In this document: positions 55,829 to 64,000 of the stretch, in pieces | How positions within the stretch are numbered: position 1 is the stretch's first letter | Layout: each line of letters begins with the position of its first letter | Assembly: GCA_963775335.1 (NCBI GenBank) | Contig: CAVZIJ010000003.1 | Coordinates: 2,046,001 to 2,110,000 of the forward strand | Source of the DNA: CAVQCX01 sp963775335 | Lineage (GTDB): Bacteria > Pseudomonadota > Gammaproteobacteria > Chromatiales > Chromatiaceae | DNA length: 64,000 nucleotides | Direction: 5' to 3' | Program-made: the position numbers and the translations under genes | The notes under the pieces: generated by a model | Database searches by the model: none | Told to the model about the DNA's origin: nothing | Seen by the model: the letters and a program-made list of their open reading frames with translations, nothing else

Positions 55829-56303
55829 GGATCGCCAGCACCCCGTCGAGGGCTGCGCGCACGGCCTGGCGCCGCACCACCTCGCGGTCGCCCGCGAAAT
55901 GGGCGCAGCGGGTACGCGTCTCGCGCCCTCGGCGGGCCCAGGCCAGCCACACCATGCCCACCGGCTTCCCGGGGGTGCCACCACCGGGGCCGGCGATGCC
56001 GCTGATCGCCACGGCTACCCCGGCACCGCTATGGCCGAGCGCCCCTTCGGCCATCTCGCGCACCGTCTCCTCGCTCACCGCCCCGTGGCGCTCCAGGGTC
56101 TCGGCCCTGACGCCGAGCATGTCGCATTTCGCCTGATTGGAATAGGTCACGAAGCCGCGGTCGAGCCACTGGCTGCTGCCGGCAATGTCCGTCACGACCT
56201 TGGCCACCCAGCCGCCGGTGCAGGACTCTGCCGTGGCCAGGCTGAGCCCGGACGCGAGCAGCCGCTCGCCGAGGCGCCGTGCCAGATGCTGAAGCTCGTT
56301 CAT
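55821..56303 (-). CDS. pncC: CinA C-terminal type nicotinamide-nucleotide amidase
   Basis: 160 residues, the single-domain form. SLATAESCTGGWVAKVVTDI holds the catalytic Ser, then FVTYSNQAKCDMLGV and AVSEETVREMAEGAL, and AISGIAGPGGGTPGKPVGMV. The enzyme deamidates NMN to nicotinate mononucleotide in NAD salvage. Upstream of recA this gene is standard in gammaproteobacteria. Confidence 0.96.
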   Translation of the reverse strand: MNELQHLARRLGERLLASGLSLATAESCTGGWVAKVVTDIAGSSQWLDRGFVTYSNQAKCDMLGVRAETLERHGAVSEETVREMAEGALGHSGAGVAVAISGIAGPGGGTPGKPVGMVWLAWARRGRETRTRCAHFAGDREVVRRQAVRAALDGVLAILD

Positions 56304-56425
56304 GCAGCCGAGTATGCCGGGGTGCCGCGACCAGGCGCAACGGACGAGCTCGGCCTAACGTGAGACTTCCTTTACACTGTTGGCCCTGCCCGATCGCGGC
56401 CGATAGCCCCGAAGGATCCGGACGG

Positions 56426-56701
56426 ATGAAAGACATTCTGTGTGAGCACAAGGCCGCCCCCATGAAACTGGAGGTGCTCGGCGTCTACGACTGGCCAATC
56501 TGGAAGAAAGAGGCCTCGCGGTTTCCCTGGACCTACGATCAGACCGAGACCTGCTATGTGCTCAGGGGCCGCTTCGTCGTGACGCCGGACGGGGGCGAGC
56601 CGCAGGAGTTCCGACGGGGCGACCTGATCACCTTTCCCGCCGGCCTGTCCTGCACCTGGGAGGTCCTGGAGGCCGTGGAGAAGCACTACAGCTTCGAGTG
56701 A
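56426..56701 (+). CDS. cupin-domain protein (DUF861 type)
   Basis: 91 residues forming one cupin barrel. WKKEASRFPWTYDQTETCYV and LRGRFVVTPDGGEPQEFRRG, then DLITFPAGLSCTWEVLEAVE are the two cupin motifs of the DUF861/(S)-ureidoglycine-type group. The usual metal-binding His are replaced by Tyr/Thr/Leu, so a metal is uncertain. Substrate unknown. Confidence 0.85.
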   Translation: MKDILCEHKAAPMKLEVLGVYDWPIWKKEASRFPWTYDQTETCYVLRGRFVVTPDGGEPQEFRRGDLITFPAGLSCTWEVLEAVEKHYSFE

Positions 56702-56770
56702 GCCCCCTAGCCGCGGGCCGAGGATCCGTCCCCTGGCGCCAGCGGGACGACCCGCCGAATTCGGGCCGGG

Positions 56771-57481
56771 TCAGCGTACCGCAGCCTGGTCCTCCAGGCG
56801 CTCCAGCAGCGCCCCCATGACCCTATTGATCGCGGCGAAACGGGCGTCGTCCCGCAACATCTCCTGCTCCGACTGGACGTAGCGGGAGCCGTCGAGCTCG
56901 TCGCGGGAGCTCTCGATGAGCGCGCGCGCGGACTCCGGGGTGGTCTCCAGGTGGAATTGCAGGCCGACGACCCGGTCGGCCAGGACAAAGGCCTGGTGAG
57001 GGCAGGCCTCGCTGGAAGCCGCGAGCACCGCGCCTTCGGGGATCTCGAAGCGGTCCCCGTGCCAGTGGAACACCTCCAGCGTGGGGGCAAACACCTCCCC
57101 GAGAAGCGTCCCGCGGGCCTGGTCGGTGCGGCTGATGGGAAACCAGCCGATCTCGCGATGGGCGTTCTTCCTCACGGCCGCGCCCTGGGCGCTCGCGATG
57201 AGCTGCGCCCCGAGGCAGACACCGAGGATAACCTTCCCCGCGCGGATCGCTTCGCGCACGAGGTGCTTCTCGGCGACGAGCCAGGGATAAACGTCCTCGT
57301 CGCCGACGCCCATCGGGCCGCCCATGACGATCAGCCAATCGAAATCCTCCGGGTCCGGTAGAGGCTCCTGCCGATAGAGATGGGTGGAGGTCATGCGATG
57401 GCCACGTGCCCGGAGCCAGGGCTCCATGCTTCCGAGGCCTTCGAACGGAACGTGTTGCAGGTGATGAGCGCGCAGGGTCAT
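56771..57481 (-). CDS. class I glutamine amidotransferase-like protein
   Basis: 236 residues. VILGVCLGAQLIA holds the nucleophile Cys, FHLETTPE the His and Glu of the triad, and IVMGGPMGVGDEDVYPWL is the oxyanion strand. Stand-alone members act on small substrates such as gamma-glutamyl compounds or as GMP-synthase-like hydrolases. Its own partner is not visible. The start at 57481 lies just after a U32 fragment. Confidence 0.92.
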   Translation of the reverse strand: MTLRAHHLQHVPFEGLGSMEPWLRARGHRMTSTHLYRQEPLPDPEDFDWLIVMGGPMGVGDEDVYPWLVAEKHLVREAIRAGKVILGVCLGAQLIASAQGAAVRKNAHREIGWFPISRTDQARGTLLGEVFAPTLEVFHWHGDRFEIPEGAVLAASSEACPHQAFVLADRVVGLQFHLETTPESARALIESSRDELDGSRYVQSEQEMLRDDARFAAINRVMGALLERLEDQAAVR

Positions 57482-57509
57482 AGGCGGATCTCGGCGGTGA
57501 CGACAAGAG

Positions 57510-57593
57510 GGGTAGACGGTAGACGGTGTCGTCTGGGCTGTCGATGGCGGCTTTCAGGGCCGGCAGACTGCCAGCCGGGCAGACGAGCTCCAC
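57510..57593 (-). pseudogene. 5' remnant of a U32-peptidase (UbiU-like) gene
   Basis: GTG 57593 with AGGAGG seven bases upstream opens MELVCPAGSLPALKAAIDSP and DDTVY, the start of U32 peptidase/UbiU-type proteins. After about 25 residues the match ends and the frame runs on inside the amidotransferase gene out of phase. The gene was lost but its translation start was kept. Confidence 0.6.
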
Positions 57594-57604
57594 CTCGATC
57601 CCTC

Positions 57605-58555
57605 CTATGGGATGGGCAGGGGTGCCGCCAGCCCCAGAAGTCCGGCCCCCTGCCAGGTGCCGCGGCGCGCCAGCTCGCGGGTGATGCCGTTGAGCACCGC
57701 CCACTTGCGGCTGCACCAGCGGGGGGCCAGCAAGATGCCCTCGGAGGCAGTGCCGGTGAGCCGGTGGAACACCACGTCGAGCGGGGTGCGCTCGACCATG
57801 TCGGCGACGGTGCGGCAGTAGTCGTCCATCTCCAGCGGGCGGTAGCCGCCCGCCCGCCAATCATTGGCAAGACGCGTGCCCTTGACCACGTGCAGGGGAT
57901 GGAGCTTCAGGCCGTCCGTACCCAGGTCCAGCACCCGCTCCAGGCTCGCCAGCGCCTCGACGGGCCCCTCCCCCGGAAGCCCCAGGATCAGGTGGGTGCA
58001 AACCGGCAGCCCACGGGCCCGGGCGGCCCGCACGGCGGAGCGATACTCCGCGAACCCGTGCCCCCGATTCACGCGCTCGAGGGTGTGATCGAAGGCCGAC
58101 TGCAGACCGAGCTCCAGCCAGATCTCGTGGCCCTCCGCCCGGTATCTGGCCAGCAGGTCGAGCACCGGGGCGGGGACGCAGTCCGGACGGGTGCCGATCG
58201 ACAGCCCGATCACGCCGGGCTCGCCCAATGCCTGGCGATAGAGCCTGTCGAGCCGTTCCACCTCCGCATAGGTGTTGGTGTACGCCTGGAAGTAGGCGAG
58301 GAAGCGCCTCGCCCCGGTCCGGCGGGCGAGCACCGCGCGCCCGGCGGCGATCTGCGCGGCGACATCCGGCTCTCCCCGCGCATTCGGGCTGAAGGAGGCG
58401 TTGTTGCAGAAAGTGCAGCCGCCCCGTCCCCGCGTGCCATCCCGGTTCGGGCAGGTGAAGCCGGCATGAATGGCGAGCTTGTGCACCCGCTGGCCGTAAC
58501 GGTGCAGCAAGTCGGAGCCCAGGGTGTGGACCAAGCTGGAAAGGGTCAACGACAT
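57605..58555 (-). CDS. yhcC: YhcC-type radical SAM protein (TIGR01212 family)
   Basis: 316 residues. The iron-sulfur Cys are in CPNRDGTRGRGGCTFCNN, an extended Cx(n)CxxC pattern typical of YhcC. YFQAYTNTYA, GLSIGTRPDC, LELGLQSAFDHTLERVNRGH and HLILGLPGEG follow the usual TIM-barrel order. The substrate is not firmly known. An FNR-type box lies 37 bases upstream, which fits use without oxygen. Confidence 0.93.
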   Translation of the reverse strand: MSLTLSSLVHTLGSDLLHRYGQRVHKLAIHAGFTCPNRDGTRGRGGCTFCNNASFSPNARGEPDVAAQIAAGRAVLARRTGARRFLAYFQAYTNTYAEVERLDRLYRQALGEPGVIGLSIGTRPDCVPAPVLDLLARYRAEGHEIWLELGLQSAFDHTLERVNRGHGFAEYRSAVRAARARGLPVCTHLILGLPGEGPVEALASLERVLDLGTDGLKLHPLHVVKGTRLANDWRAGGYRPLEMDDYCRTVADMVERTPLDVVFHRLTGTASEGILLAPRWCSRKWAVLNGITRELARRGTWQGAGLLGLAAPLPIP

Positions 58556-58591
58556 CCATGGAAATATCCCACAGTCCCAGCCCCCCGACCT

Positions 58592-58605
58592 TTGATCGAG
58601 GTCAA
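58592..58605. promoter_or_regulatory. FNR/Anr-type box upstream of yhcC
   Basis: TTGAT-CGAG-GTCAA, one base from the consensus TTGAT-N4-ATCAA, lies 37 bases before the start of yhcC and directly after the nnrS stop. Confidence 0.6.
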
Positions 58606-58606
58606 C

Positions 58607-59806
58607 TCAGCCGGGCCTGCCGTCCACTCGTGGTCGGACCAGGATGGGCAGGTAGACCGCGGAGAAGATGCCGAAGGCGAGCACCCAGAACAGCCCCGCC
58701 AGGAGGATCCACGACAGGTACCACCCGGGTACCGTCCAGGGCCCGAGCACCCGCGCCGCGGCCGCCAGATTGACCAGCACGAAGGCCGCGTTGACGGGCG
58801 GCTTCGAGCGTAGTGGCCGGCCGGTGTGCCCCAAGGCCACCCGGGCCATCATCCCCAGGGTGGTAACCCCGATCGCGCCGGCGGTCAGGGCATGGGTCGC
58901 GAGGGTTCCGGGAAACAGCCCGAGTGCCGCTAACCCCTGGAGCAGGAACCCCGCCGCCAGCCAACCCATACCCGTATACAGGACCCAGAGGATCGGGATC
59001 TGCCAAACCCGCGGATGGTGCCAACCGGCGATCCGCAGGGACTGGACCAGGCCCAATCCAATGGACACGAAGGCGACCGGGGCTCCCAACAGACCGGCCA
59101 AGTGGAGCACCGCCAGGGCGATCACCAGCGCGAAGCCGGCCCGCTCGACCCAGACCCGCCGCACCGGGTGTGCGCCGGAGATCGCCCGCTCGGTGAAGAA
59201 CGGCAAGACCCGACCTGCGACCCAGATCAGGAGCAGCAGCACCAGATCGAGCATCAGGTCGGTGCCCCGCCGCGCCGTCCCGGCAACCCAGCCGAGGGCC
59301 TCGACATGGACCAGGGTGTTCGCCAGGGCCATGGCGAGCACCAGGGGCAGAAACAGTCGGTTCACGCGATTCGCCCCTCGCCAAAGGGGCCGCGCCAGCG
59401 CGAGGGCTACCAGGGGCAGGAAGGCAAGATCCACGAGCGCCAGCAGCCCGGGGGCGGCGCCCGGCACCCAGGGCAGCAGCCTTCCGGCCAGCCAGACCGA
59501 GGCAAGTCCCGCCAGCGGCGCCCCCGAGGGCGTATCGATCCCGGTCCAGTTGCGCACCGCGGTGAGCAGGAACCCCGCAACGACCGCCGCGGCATAGCCG
59601 AACAGCATCTCGTGGCTATGCCAGCCGATGCGCCCGTAATACGCCTCGGGCACCATGCTGCGGTGCCAGAGCAGCAGCCAGAGTGCGAGCAGCGCCACAG
59701 CCCCCGTTCCCGCCAGCACGAAGAACGGCCTGAAGCCGAGCGCGAAGGGGGCAAACCCTTGCGGACGGCCGGCACGCGCCGGCTCTTCGATCTGGGTGAT
59801 TGGCAT
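58607..59806 (-). CDS. nnrS: NnrS family haem- and copper-containing membrane protein
   Basis: 399 residues from ATG 59806 behind GGGAGA. FAPFALGFRPFFVLAGTGAV is the family start; IGWHSHEMLFGYAAAVVAGF and the long series of about twelve membrane helices fit NnrS. Conserved His occur in the HSHEM, LVHVEALGW, AGWHHPRVW and THALTAGAIG segments. NnrS lowers nitrosative stress and is part of NO/denitrification regulons. It is preceded by a perfect FNR-type box. Confidence 0.95.
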   Translation of the reverse strand: MPITQIEEPARAGRPQGFAPFALGFRPFFVLAGTGAVALLALWLLLWHRSMVPEAYYGRIGWHSHEMLFGYAAAVVAGFLLTAVRNWTGIDTPSGAPLAGLASVWLAGRLLPWVPGAAPGLLALVDLAFLPLVALALARPLWRGANRVNRLFLPLVLAMALANTLVHVEALGWVAGTARRGTDLMLDLVLLLLIWVAGRVLPFFTERAISGAHPVRRVWVERAGFALVIALAVLHLAGLLGAPVAFVSIGLGLVQSLRIAGWHHPRVWQIPILWVLYTGMGWLAAGFLLQGLAALGLFPGTLATHALTAGAIGVTTLGMMARVALGHTGRPLRSKPPVNAAFVLVNLAAAARVLGPWTVPGWYLSWILLAGLFWVLAFGIFSAVYLPILVRPRVDGRPG

Positions 59807-59854
59807 CGCTGGTCTCCCGTTCGCGCCATTGAAACCCACTGAGCGGTAGCCGCC

Positions 59855-59868
59855 TTGATCCCGATCAA
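59855..59868. promoter_or_regulatory. perfect FNR/Dnr-type box upstream of nnrS
   Basis: TTGAT-CCCG-ATCAA, an exact match to the CRP/FNR-family consensus, centred 55 bases upstream of the nnrS start. NnrS genes are commonly under FNR/NnrR/DNR control. Confidence 0.8.
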
Positions 59869-59999
59869 CCCAGACGCTCCCTTTAGGCGTACGGCGGGAA
59901 GGCATAGGAGCGGGCGCCTGCCCGCGAAGAGCCCGGGCCGGGCCCCGACGACGGTTCGCTCGCGACCGGGCGGTCGCTCCTACGAAAGGGCCGCGGGCA

Positions 60000-61706
60000 T
60001 CAGAGGGTCTCGACAGTATCCGATCTGCCGCCCGCCGAACCCAGACCGGGGCCCGGCGGTAAACCCAGCCGCGCGTACATCCCGGCGTCGTACCCGTACA
60101 GGTCGTCGAAGAACCCGACCTCGCCGTCGTCCTCGACATAGACGGTGAGATAGACGATGTAGACCGGCAGCGGCTTGCCCATCCTCACCCAGCGGGGCTT
60201 GCTGCCCGGTACCAGCGGCCCGTCGCCCTCCGGGGAATTCTGGCCGAGCAGGCTATGCGCGAGGTCCGCGGCGTGCTCCAGCCGGATACAGCCGTGACTT
60301 AGGTTGCGTTTGGCCTGGGCGAACAGCCGCACGGTCGGCGTGTCGTGCAAGTAGACCGCGTAGGGATTGGGAAGCGAGAACTTCACCAGGCCGAGGGCGT
60401 TGTCGGCCCCCGGGCGCTGGCGCAGCTCGTAGGGAAAGGTGCGGGTGGTGTACGCATCCCAGTCGATCCCGCTGGGGTCCACAACGCGATTATCCAACAG
60501 CACCTCCATGTTCTTCTGCTCCAAATAGTCGGGGTCTTTCTTGAGCAATGGCAACAGCTCTTTCACGGCGATCGTATGGGGAACGGTCCAGTACGGATTG
60601 AACACGACGTAGTCGATCTTGTCCCTGAACACCGGGGTCGGCCAGTCGTCCTGGCCGACGATGACCTTCATCGCGAGGGCGACGCGATCACCCTCGAACA
60701 GCCTCAGCCGGAACTCCGGGATGTTGACCAGCAGGTAGCGAGGACCCAGGTCTTCGGGCAACTCGCGCCAGCGGGCGAGCTGCAGCTCGATGCGCTTGAC
60801 CAGCTCACCGACCGGCGCGTTGAGGGCCTTGCGCGTGTCGTCGCCGACCAGGCCGTCCGGCTGCAGACCGTGGCGCACCTGGAAGCGCTTGACGGCAGCT
60901 TCGACCTGTCCATCGAAAAAGGTCCCGGCGGCCTTGGCGGCCACCTTGTCGATCTCCCCAGTCCGCAGGAGCCGCGCCGTCAACACCCGAATCGCATCCC
61001 CGCGATCGCCCTTGCGCAGGATCGGGCCGGGGGGCAGCGGCTGCCAGTCTCCTTGGGCAGCCAGCTGGCGATAGCGCTCGAGAGCCGCCTGGAGCCGGGC
61101 ATACTGGGGATGGCGCGGGATCAACCGTGCGACTGCCGCATCCGGGTCACCGGTGAGCACCGCCTCATCAAGCAGTCGCACCGGATCGCGCTTGCGTCCC
61201 TCCAGATGCCAGCCCTTGATGCCCTCGCCGAGCAGCGCCGGCCCCTCGATCATGTCCTCGGCGAACTGCAGGAACGCTCGAGTGAGGCGCAGATCCATAC
61301 GGGCCATGGACTGGGCAGGGGATTCGCCCGGCCGTGCCACCAGGACGGTTGGCCAGAACGAGCTGGGGTCGTAGGCCCGCGGATCCAGACCATGGCTTGC
61401 GGCGTGCATCAGCTGACCGCGCAACCGCCAGCCGGCCTCGGTGAGGCGGTCATTCCGGTGCCAGATAGGCAGAAAGCCGTACTTGGCATAGAGCCAGAAG
61501 ACCCGATCCTCGGATGCTCCGGCCATCCTGACCGTCGCTAAGGCCTCGAAGATAGCGGCCTCATCGGATGCGAGCCCGCGGCAGCTTTCGCCAGCCGACG
61601 CGGAAGGGCCTTCAAGGCTGTTCACCGGACCTGGCGTCTGCGCCTCGCCCGCAGCGACACAGGTCGCCAACACCAGACTTACCGCCGCGAGCAGGGTGCG
61701 TCCCAA
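60000..61706 (-). CDS. L,D-transpeptidase of the YcbB/LdtD type
   Basis: 568 residues with a signal peptide (LLAAVSLVLATCVAAGEA). An N-terminal scaffold domain (about 60-230) is followed by a peptidoglycan-binding domain (KRFQVRHGLQPDGLVGDDTR) and a YkuD catalytic domain from about 325, with YVVFNPYWTVPHTIAVKELL and the active-site SHGCIRLEHAADLA. It forms 3-3 cross-links or anchors lipoproteins in the periplasm. The catalytic Cys and His are present. It lies alone, 131 bases from nnrS's upstream region. Confidence 0.95.
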   Translation of the reverse strand: MGRTLLAAVSLVLATCVAAGEAQTPGPVNSLEGPSASAGESCRGLASDEAAIFEALATVRMAGASEDRVFWLYAKYGFLPIWHRNDRLTEAGWRLRGQLMHAASHGLDPRAYDPSSFWPTVLVARPGESPAQSMARMDLRLTRAFLQFAEDMIEGPALLGEGIKGWHLEGRKRDPVRLLDEAVLTGDPDAAVARLIPRHPQYARLQAALERYRQLAAQGDWQPLPPGPILRKGDRGDAIRVLTARLLRTGEIDKVAAKAAGTFFDGQVEAAVKRFQVRHGLQPDGLVGDDTRKALNAPVGELVKRIELQLARWRELPEDLGPRYLLVNIPEFRLRLFEGDRVALAMKVIVGQDDWPTPVFRDKIDYVVFNPYWTVPHTIAVKELLPLLKKDPDYLEQKNMEVLLDNRVVDPSGIDWDAYTTRTFPYELRQRPGADNALGLVKFSLPNPYAVYLHDTPTVRLFAQAKRNLSHGCIRLEHAADLAHSLLGQNSPEGDGPLVPGSKPRWVRMGKPLPVYIVYLTVYVEDDGEVGFFDDLYGYDAGMYARLGLPPGPGLGSAGGRSDTVETL

Positions 61707-61901
61707 AGCGGCCTCCTCCCCCGGTCGTTTCCGGGTCGACTAAGACATCCTCAGGTTACAAGGAAACCGCGATCCGCGACAGAATCACGCAATGAGCAGG
61801 ATTGATCGGCATTTCTCATCGGCCTGCTGCGGCGGCGAGCGGGCCTGCGGCCAACGCTTGCGTTCCTTGCGGCTAAGTCGACGCGTCGCCGCTCTCCCGG
61901 C

Positions 61902-62444
61902 CTACCGCCCTGAACGACTCCAGACGGTGGCAAGACCGATGCTCAGCAGCACCAGGGTCTGCCACTCCACGAACAGAGCCAGCATCCAGACCTGTTCGTT
62001 CATGTACGGGGAGGCGTCCGAGACCAGCTCGAAGATCTGGCCCGCTACCGCGCCGGTGAGCGTCACAACGGCCAGGTACGGAAGGGTCTTGCGCCTCACC
62101 GCCCAACCCAGAGACACGCCGAGCGCGAGCACGAGTGCACCGAGCGCCCCGGCCGTGAGCATGGGCAAAGGCCCGCCGTGGGGATACCCGATATCCACCC
62201 CGGCCCTCCAGCCGGCGACCCCCGCGATGCCCAGGATGACCAGCGTCAGGAAGCGCGGCACGCCCTCGCCGAGGCCATGGATACGTCCGAGCGCGAACAG
62301 TGTGAGCCCCACGATCAGGCCCGGGTAGACGTTGAGAGCGAGCGATCCCTCGGGCAGAAGAAACCCGCCCGCCCAGCAAACAACGCCGGAGACGACTCCG
62401 GCGACCAAAAAACCGGCAACCAGCCGGCGCTCGGACGATCCCAT
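61902..62444 (-). CDS. hypothetical membrane protein with about six helices
   Basis: 180 residues from ATG 62444. Helices include VAGFLVAGVVSGVVCWAGGF, YPGLIVGLTLFALGRI, FLTLVILGIAGVAGWRAGV, LTAGALGALVLALGVSLGWA, and LALFVEWQTLVLLSIGLATV. Short loops carry few conserved-looking charged residues. No family recognised. Confidence 0.72.
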   Translation of the reverse strand: MGSSERRLVAGFLVAGVVSGVVCWAGGFLLPEGSLALNVYPGLIVGLTLFALGRIHGLGEGVPRFLTLVILGIAGVAGWRAGVDIGYPHGGPLPMLTAGALGALVLALGVSLGWAVRRKTLPYLAVVTLTGAVAGQIFELVSDASPYMNEQVWMLALFVEWQTLVLLSIGLATVWSRSGR

Positions 62445-62600
62445 GGTGTCTTGTCCGTACGGTCGGGGAAAACCACGAGCGTAGTCTGACACAGGGTCGG
62501 GCACCGACGCACACCCACTCGCCGCGCCGGCAAACGGGAAAAGCAACGCCGGTGCGATAGACCCCACCCCCCGGGCGGAGACCCGGCTGGGCGGCCCTGG

Positions 62601-62777
62601 CTAACGCTCCGGCTCGGGCTCAGTGGCCTGGCTGTGCCACTCGTCGTAGCACTCGGCGCCGCAGAGATAGAGCACATACTCCACGCCTTCGGCGCTGACG
62701 GCCGCGGAGAGGGGGATCTCCTTGAGGCAAATCTCGCAGGTCAGAAGACGTTCGCTATCGGCGGGTTGATCGGCCAC
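62601..62777 (-). CDS. small zinc-binding DUF3330-like protein
   Basis: 58 residues from GTG 62777, with GAGGAGG upstream. LTCEICLKEIPLSAAVSAEG and VEYVLYLCGAECYDEWH carry CxxC and CxxxC pairs like DUF3330 proteins, expected to bind one zinc. The function is not known. It diverges from the small gene at 63018 across an AT-rich promoter region (62800-62840). Confidence 0.75.
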   Translation of the reverse strand: MADQPADSERLLTCEICLKEIPLSAAVSAEGVEYVLYLCGAECYDEWHSQATEPEPER

Positions 62778-63017
62778 GGGAAACGCCTCCTCGGGGATGT
62801 CCCCAACAAATTGCCTATAGAAATAATTCTAGTTCAGATTCTCGATCCGTCTCCCGCCGGGTGGCCCTCGCCCCGGGCAACCGTTGGTCCCAGAGCACCG
62901 TCGTCGACGCAATACCTTACATTCAGGGTTTGATTGGGGCCGTAGCTTTCTTGAGCGTTCTGGTCAACATTTCTAAAGGCCGCCTTTCCGGGCAAGCCCT
63001 ACACGAGGAGTCGATCC

Positions 63018-63227
63018 ATGCACATCCGCACGACCACCGATCCGATCACGCTGCGCGACGTACCCGATTTCGAGCATCACCCCTGCCTCTACGAGGGTGA
63101 CGGCGAGCACGGCCTGGAGATCTACTTCGAGAACGAGCGCACGAAGAAGATGTACACGGCCTTGAAGCGCCATGACCCGCTGGTGCTCCGAGGCGCCGAC
63201 TCCGACGACTACGTCGCCGAGGGCTGA
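63018..63227 (+). CDS. small hypothetical protein
   Basis: 69 residues from ATG 63018 with GAGGAG upstream. It is acidic and reads DVPDFEHHPCLYEGDGEHGL, EIYFENERTKKMYTALKRHD. One Cys and a His pair occur. The next gene begins 15 bases later, so both are cotranscribed. Confidence 0.72.
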   Translation: MHIRTTTDPITLRDVPDFEHHPCLYEGDGEHGLEIYFENERTKKMYTALKRHDPLVLRGADSDDYVAEG

Positions 63228-63242
63228 CGGGACCTCGCTATC

Positions 63243-63752
63243 GTGATCACCCGACGCATCTACATGCTGGTGCCGACGCGCTCCCAGGCCGAGGAGGTAG
63301 TCAGGGAGCTCTCGGGACGGGGCGTCAACCAGCGCCACATCCACACCTTGGCGCGGGATGGCGTGGACACGGCTCGCCTACCCCGCGCCAACATTCGCCA
63401 GCGCACTGAGCTCGGCGCGCATCTCGAGCGCTGGCTATGGGACATGAACCTGGTCCTGTTCTTCGCCGCCGCTGCCCTGCTCTTCCTCGCCGCCTGTTAC
63501 GCAGCCTGGGGCTGGGCGCTGGGCTGCCTGCTATTCATGGCCGTGTCGTTCCTCCTCGGCGACCGGTTCGCCAGCCATGTGCCGCACCTGCACGTCGAGG
63601 ACTGCCGGGTCCCGCTCAAGCACGGCGAGATCCTGTTGCTGGTGGACGTGCCACGCTGGCGCGTCAACGAGGTCGAGACGGCCGTGCGCCTGCGCTTCCC
63701 GGAGGTCGATATCAGCGGCGTCAGCTGGACCCTGGACGCCCTGGGCATCTGA
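63243..63752 (+). CDS. hypothetical inner-membrane protein with two helices
   Basis: 169 residues from GTG 63243. A soluble N-domain of 70 residues (YMLVPTRSQAEEVVRELSGR, RHIHTLARDG) resembles ferredoxin-like folds of the general stress DUF1269 type. Two membrane helices (LVLFFAAAALLFLAACYAAW, ALGCLLFMAVSFLLG) and a C-terminal soluble domain (GEILLLVDVPRWRVNEVETA) follow. The layout resembles DUF1269/YflT-like stress proteins, which is a weak inference. Confidence 0.7.
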   Translation: MITRRIYMLVPTRSQAEEVVRELSGRGVNQRHIHTLARDGVDTARLPRANIRQRTELGAHLERWLWDMNLVLFFAAAALLFLAACYAAWGWALGCLLFMAVSFLLGDRFASHVPHLHVEDCRVPLKHGEILLLVDVPRWRVNEVETAVRLRFPEVDISGVSWTLDALGI

Positions 63753-63978
63753 GCGCCCCGTCAAACCCAACGAAGCCGTCGAACCGGGAAAATGGACCGG
63801 TGCCCCGGTCCCCTCATCAGGGACCGGGGGCAACCGCGGGCTTGGCGCCTGGGACATTGCCCCTTGTCTGCCTGCAATAAGCTCGGCTGCGCGCCGAACC
63901 TCAGGGTTTGCCTCGCTTGCCGGTGGTCGCGGAATAGTGGAATCTTGCGCGACCGGGTACACATGGGGGAGGACCCAG

Positions 63979-64000
63979 ATGCAAGCGATCCACGACTTCG
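63979..64000 (+). CDS. start of a gene cut by the window end
   Basis: ATG 63979 with GGAGGA six bases upstream opens MQAIHDF, running off the end. A GC-rich imperfect hairpin without T tract lies at 63801-63832 before it. Product cannot be judged. Confidence 0.5.

Noticed and set aside
63801..63832. GC-rich hairpin after the membrane protein as a terminator
   Set aside because: No T tract follows on either strand and one arm has an extra base; mentioned only under the last gene.

Overview
The window is a high-GC gammaproteobacterial chromosome, probably of the Chromatiales/Ectothiorhodospiraceae type. I judge this from gene content and base composition only. The anchor is the conserved block read leftwards from about 56.3 kb: cinA-type amidase, recA, recX, alaS, lysC, csrA, tRNA-Ser(GCT), tRNA-Arg(ACG). 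In enterobacteria csrA, the Ser tRNA and the Arg tRNAs are close neighbours. Here the two tRNAs are 8.1 kb apart and tRNA-Arg is followed by about 28 kb of islands, so the tRNA cluster is an integration hot spot.

Layout. 0-12.3 kb: a partial flavoprotein reductase, a polytopic membrane protein, a decayed AraC regulator, a LuxR-type regulator, an alpha/beta hydrolase, and a compact five-gene envelope operon (8.3-12.3 kb) combining an LpoB-like lipoprotein, a YcfL-like lipoprotein, a TPR protein and two less-known secreted proteins. 12.35-22.67 kb: island A, bounded by two copies of the tRNA-Arg 3' end. It carries a GST, an EpsD-type protein with an 18-bp repeat tail, three type II toxin-antitoxin pairs, remnants of ICE/plasmid genes (DUF3577, DUF6573, a ParM-like ATPase), a decayed group II intron, IS fragments and an integrase remnant. 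22.62-40.42 kb: island B, bounded by an exact 48-bp copy of the tRNA-Arg 3' end and the intact tRNA. It carries a large unknown winged-helix protein, a three-gene signalling module (GAF; REC-PAS-GGDEF-EAL; HDOD-GAF-histidine kinase), a lone ThiF/E1-like enzyme, an ISNCY transposase, a PEP-CTERM protein with a sigma-54-type promoter, two exosortase-associated acyltransferases, and a truncated integrase. Displaced fragments of pnp and csiV are also here.

40.4-48.6 kb lies between the two tRNAs. It holds a glutaminase-STAS-cNMP fusion broken by a one-base slip in a G run, a P4-type integrase, an Abi HEPN protein, the 3' part of a type III restriction subunit and an SRAP protein. 48.6-56.3 kb is the conserved housekeeping block. 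56.4-64 kb holds a cupin, a class I glutamine amidotransferase, YhcC-type radical SAM and NnrS genes each preceded by FNR-type boxes, an L,D-transpeptidase and small envelope genes.

The region therefore joins a stable recA-csrA core to two stacked tRNA-Arg islands in strong decay. The most informative signals are the triplicated tRNA-Arg 3' end, the G-run frameshift in the glutaminase fusion, non-AUG starts in recX and an antitoxin, a structured repeat with compensatory base changes, the PEP-CTERM/acyltransferase/sigma-54 set, and the unknown 536-residue protein at 22.96 kb. No CRISPR array or rRNA was seen.
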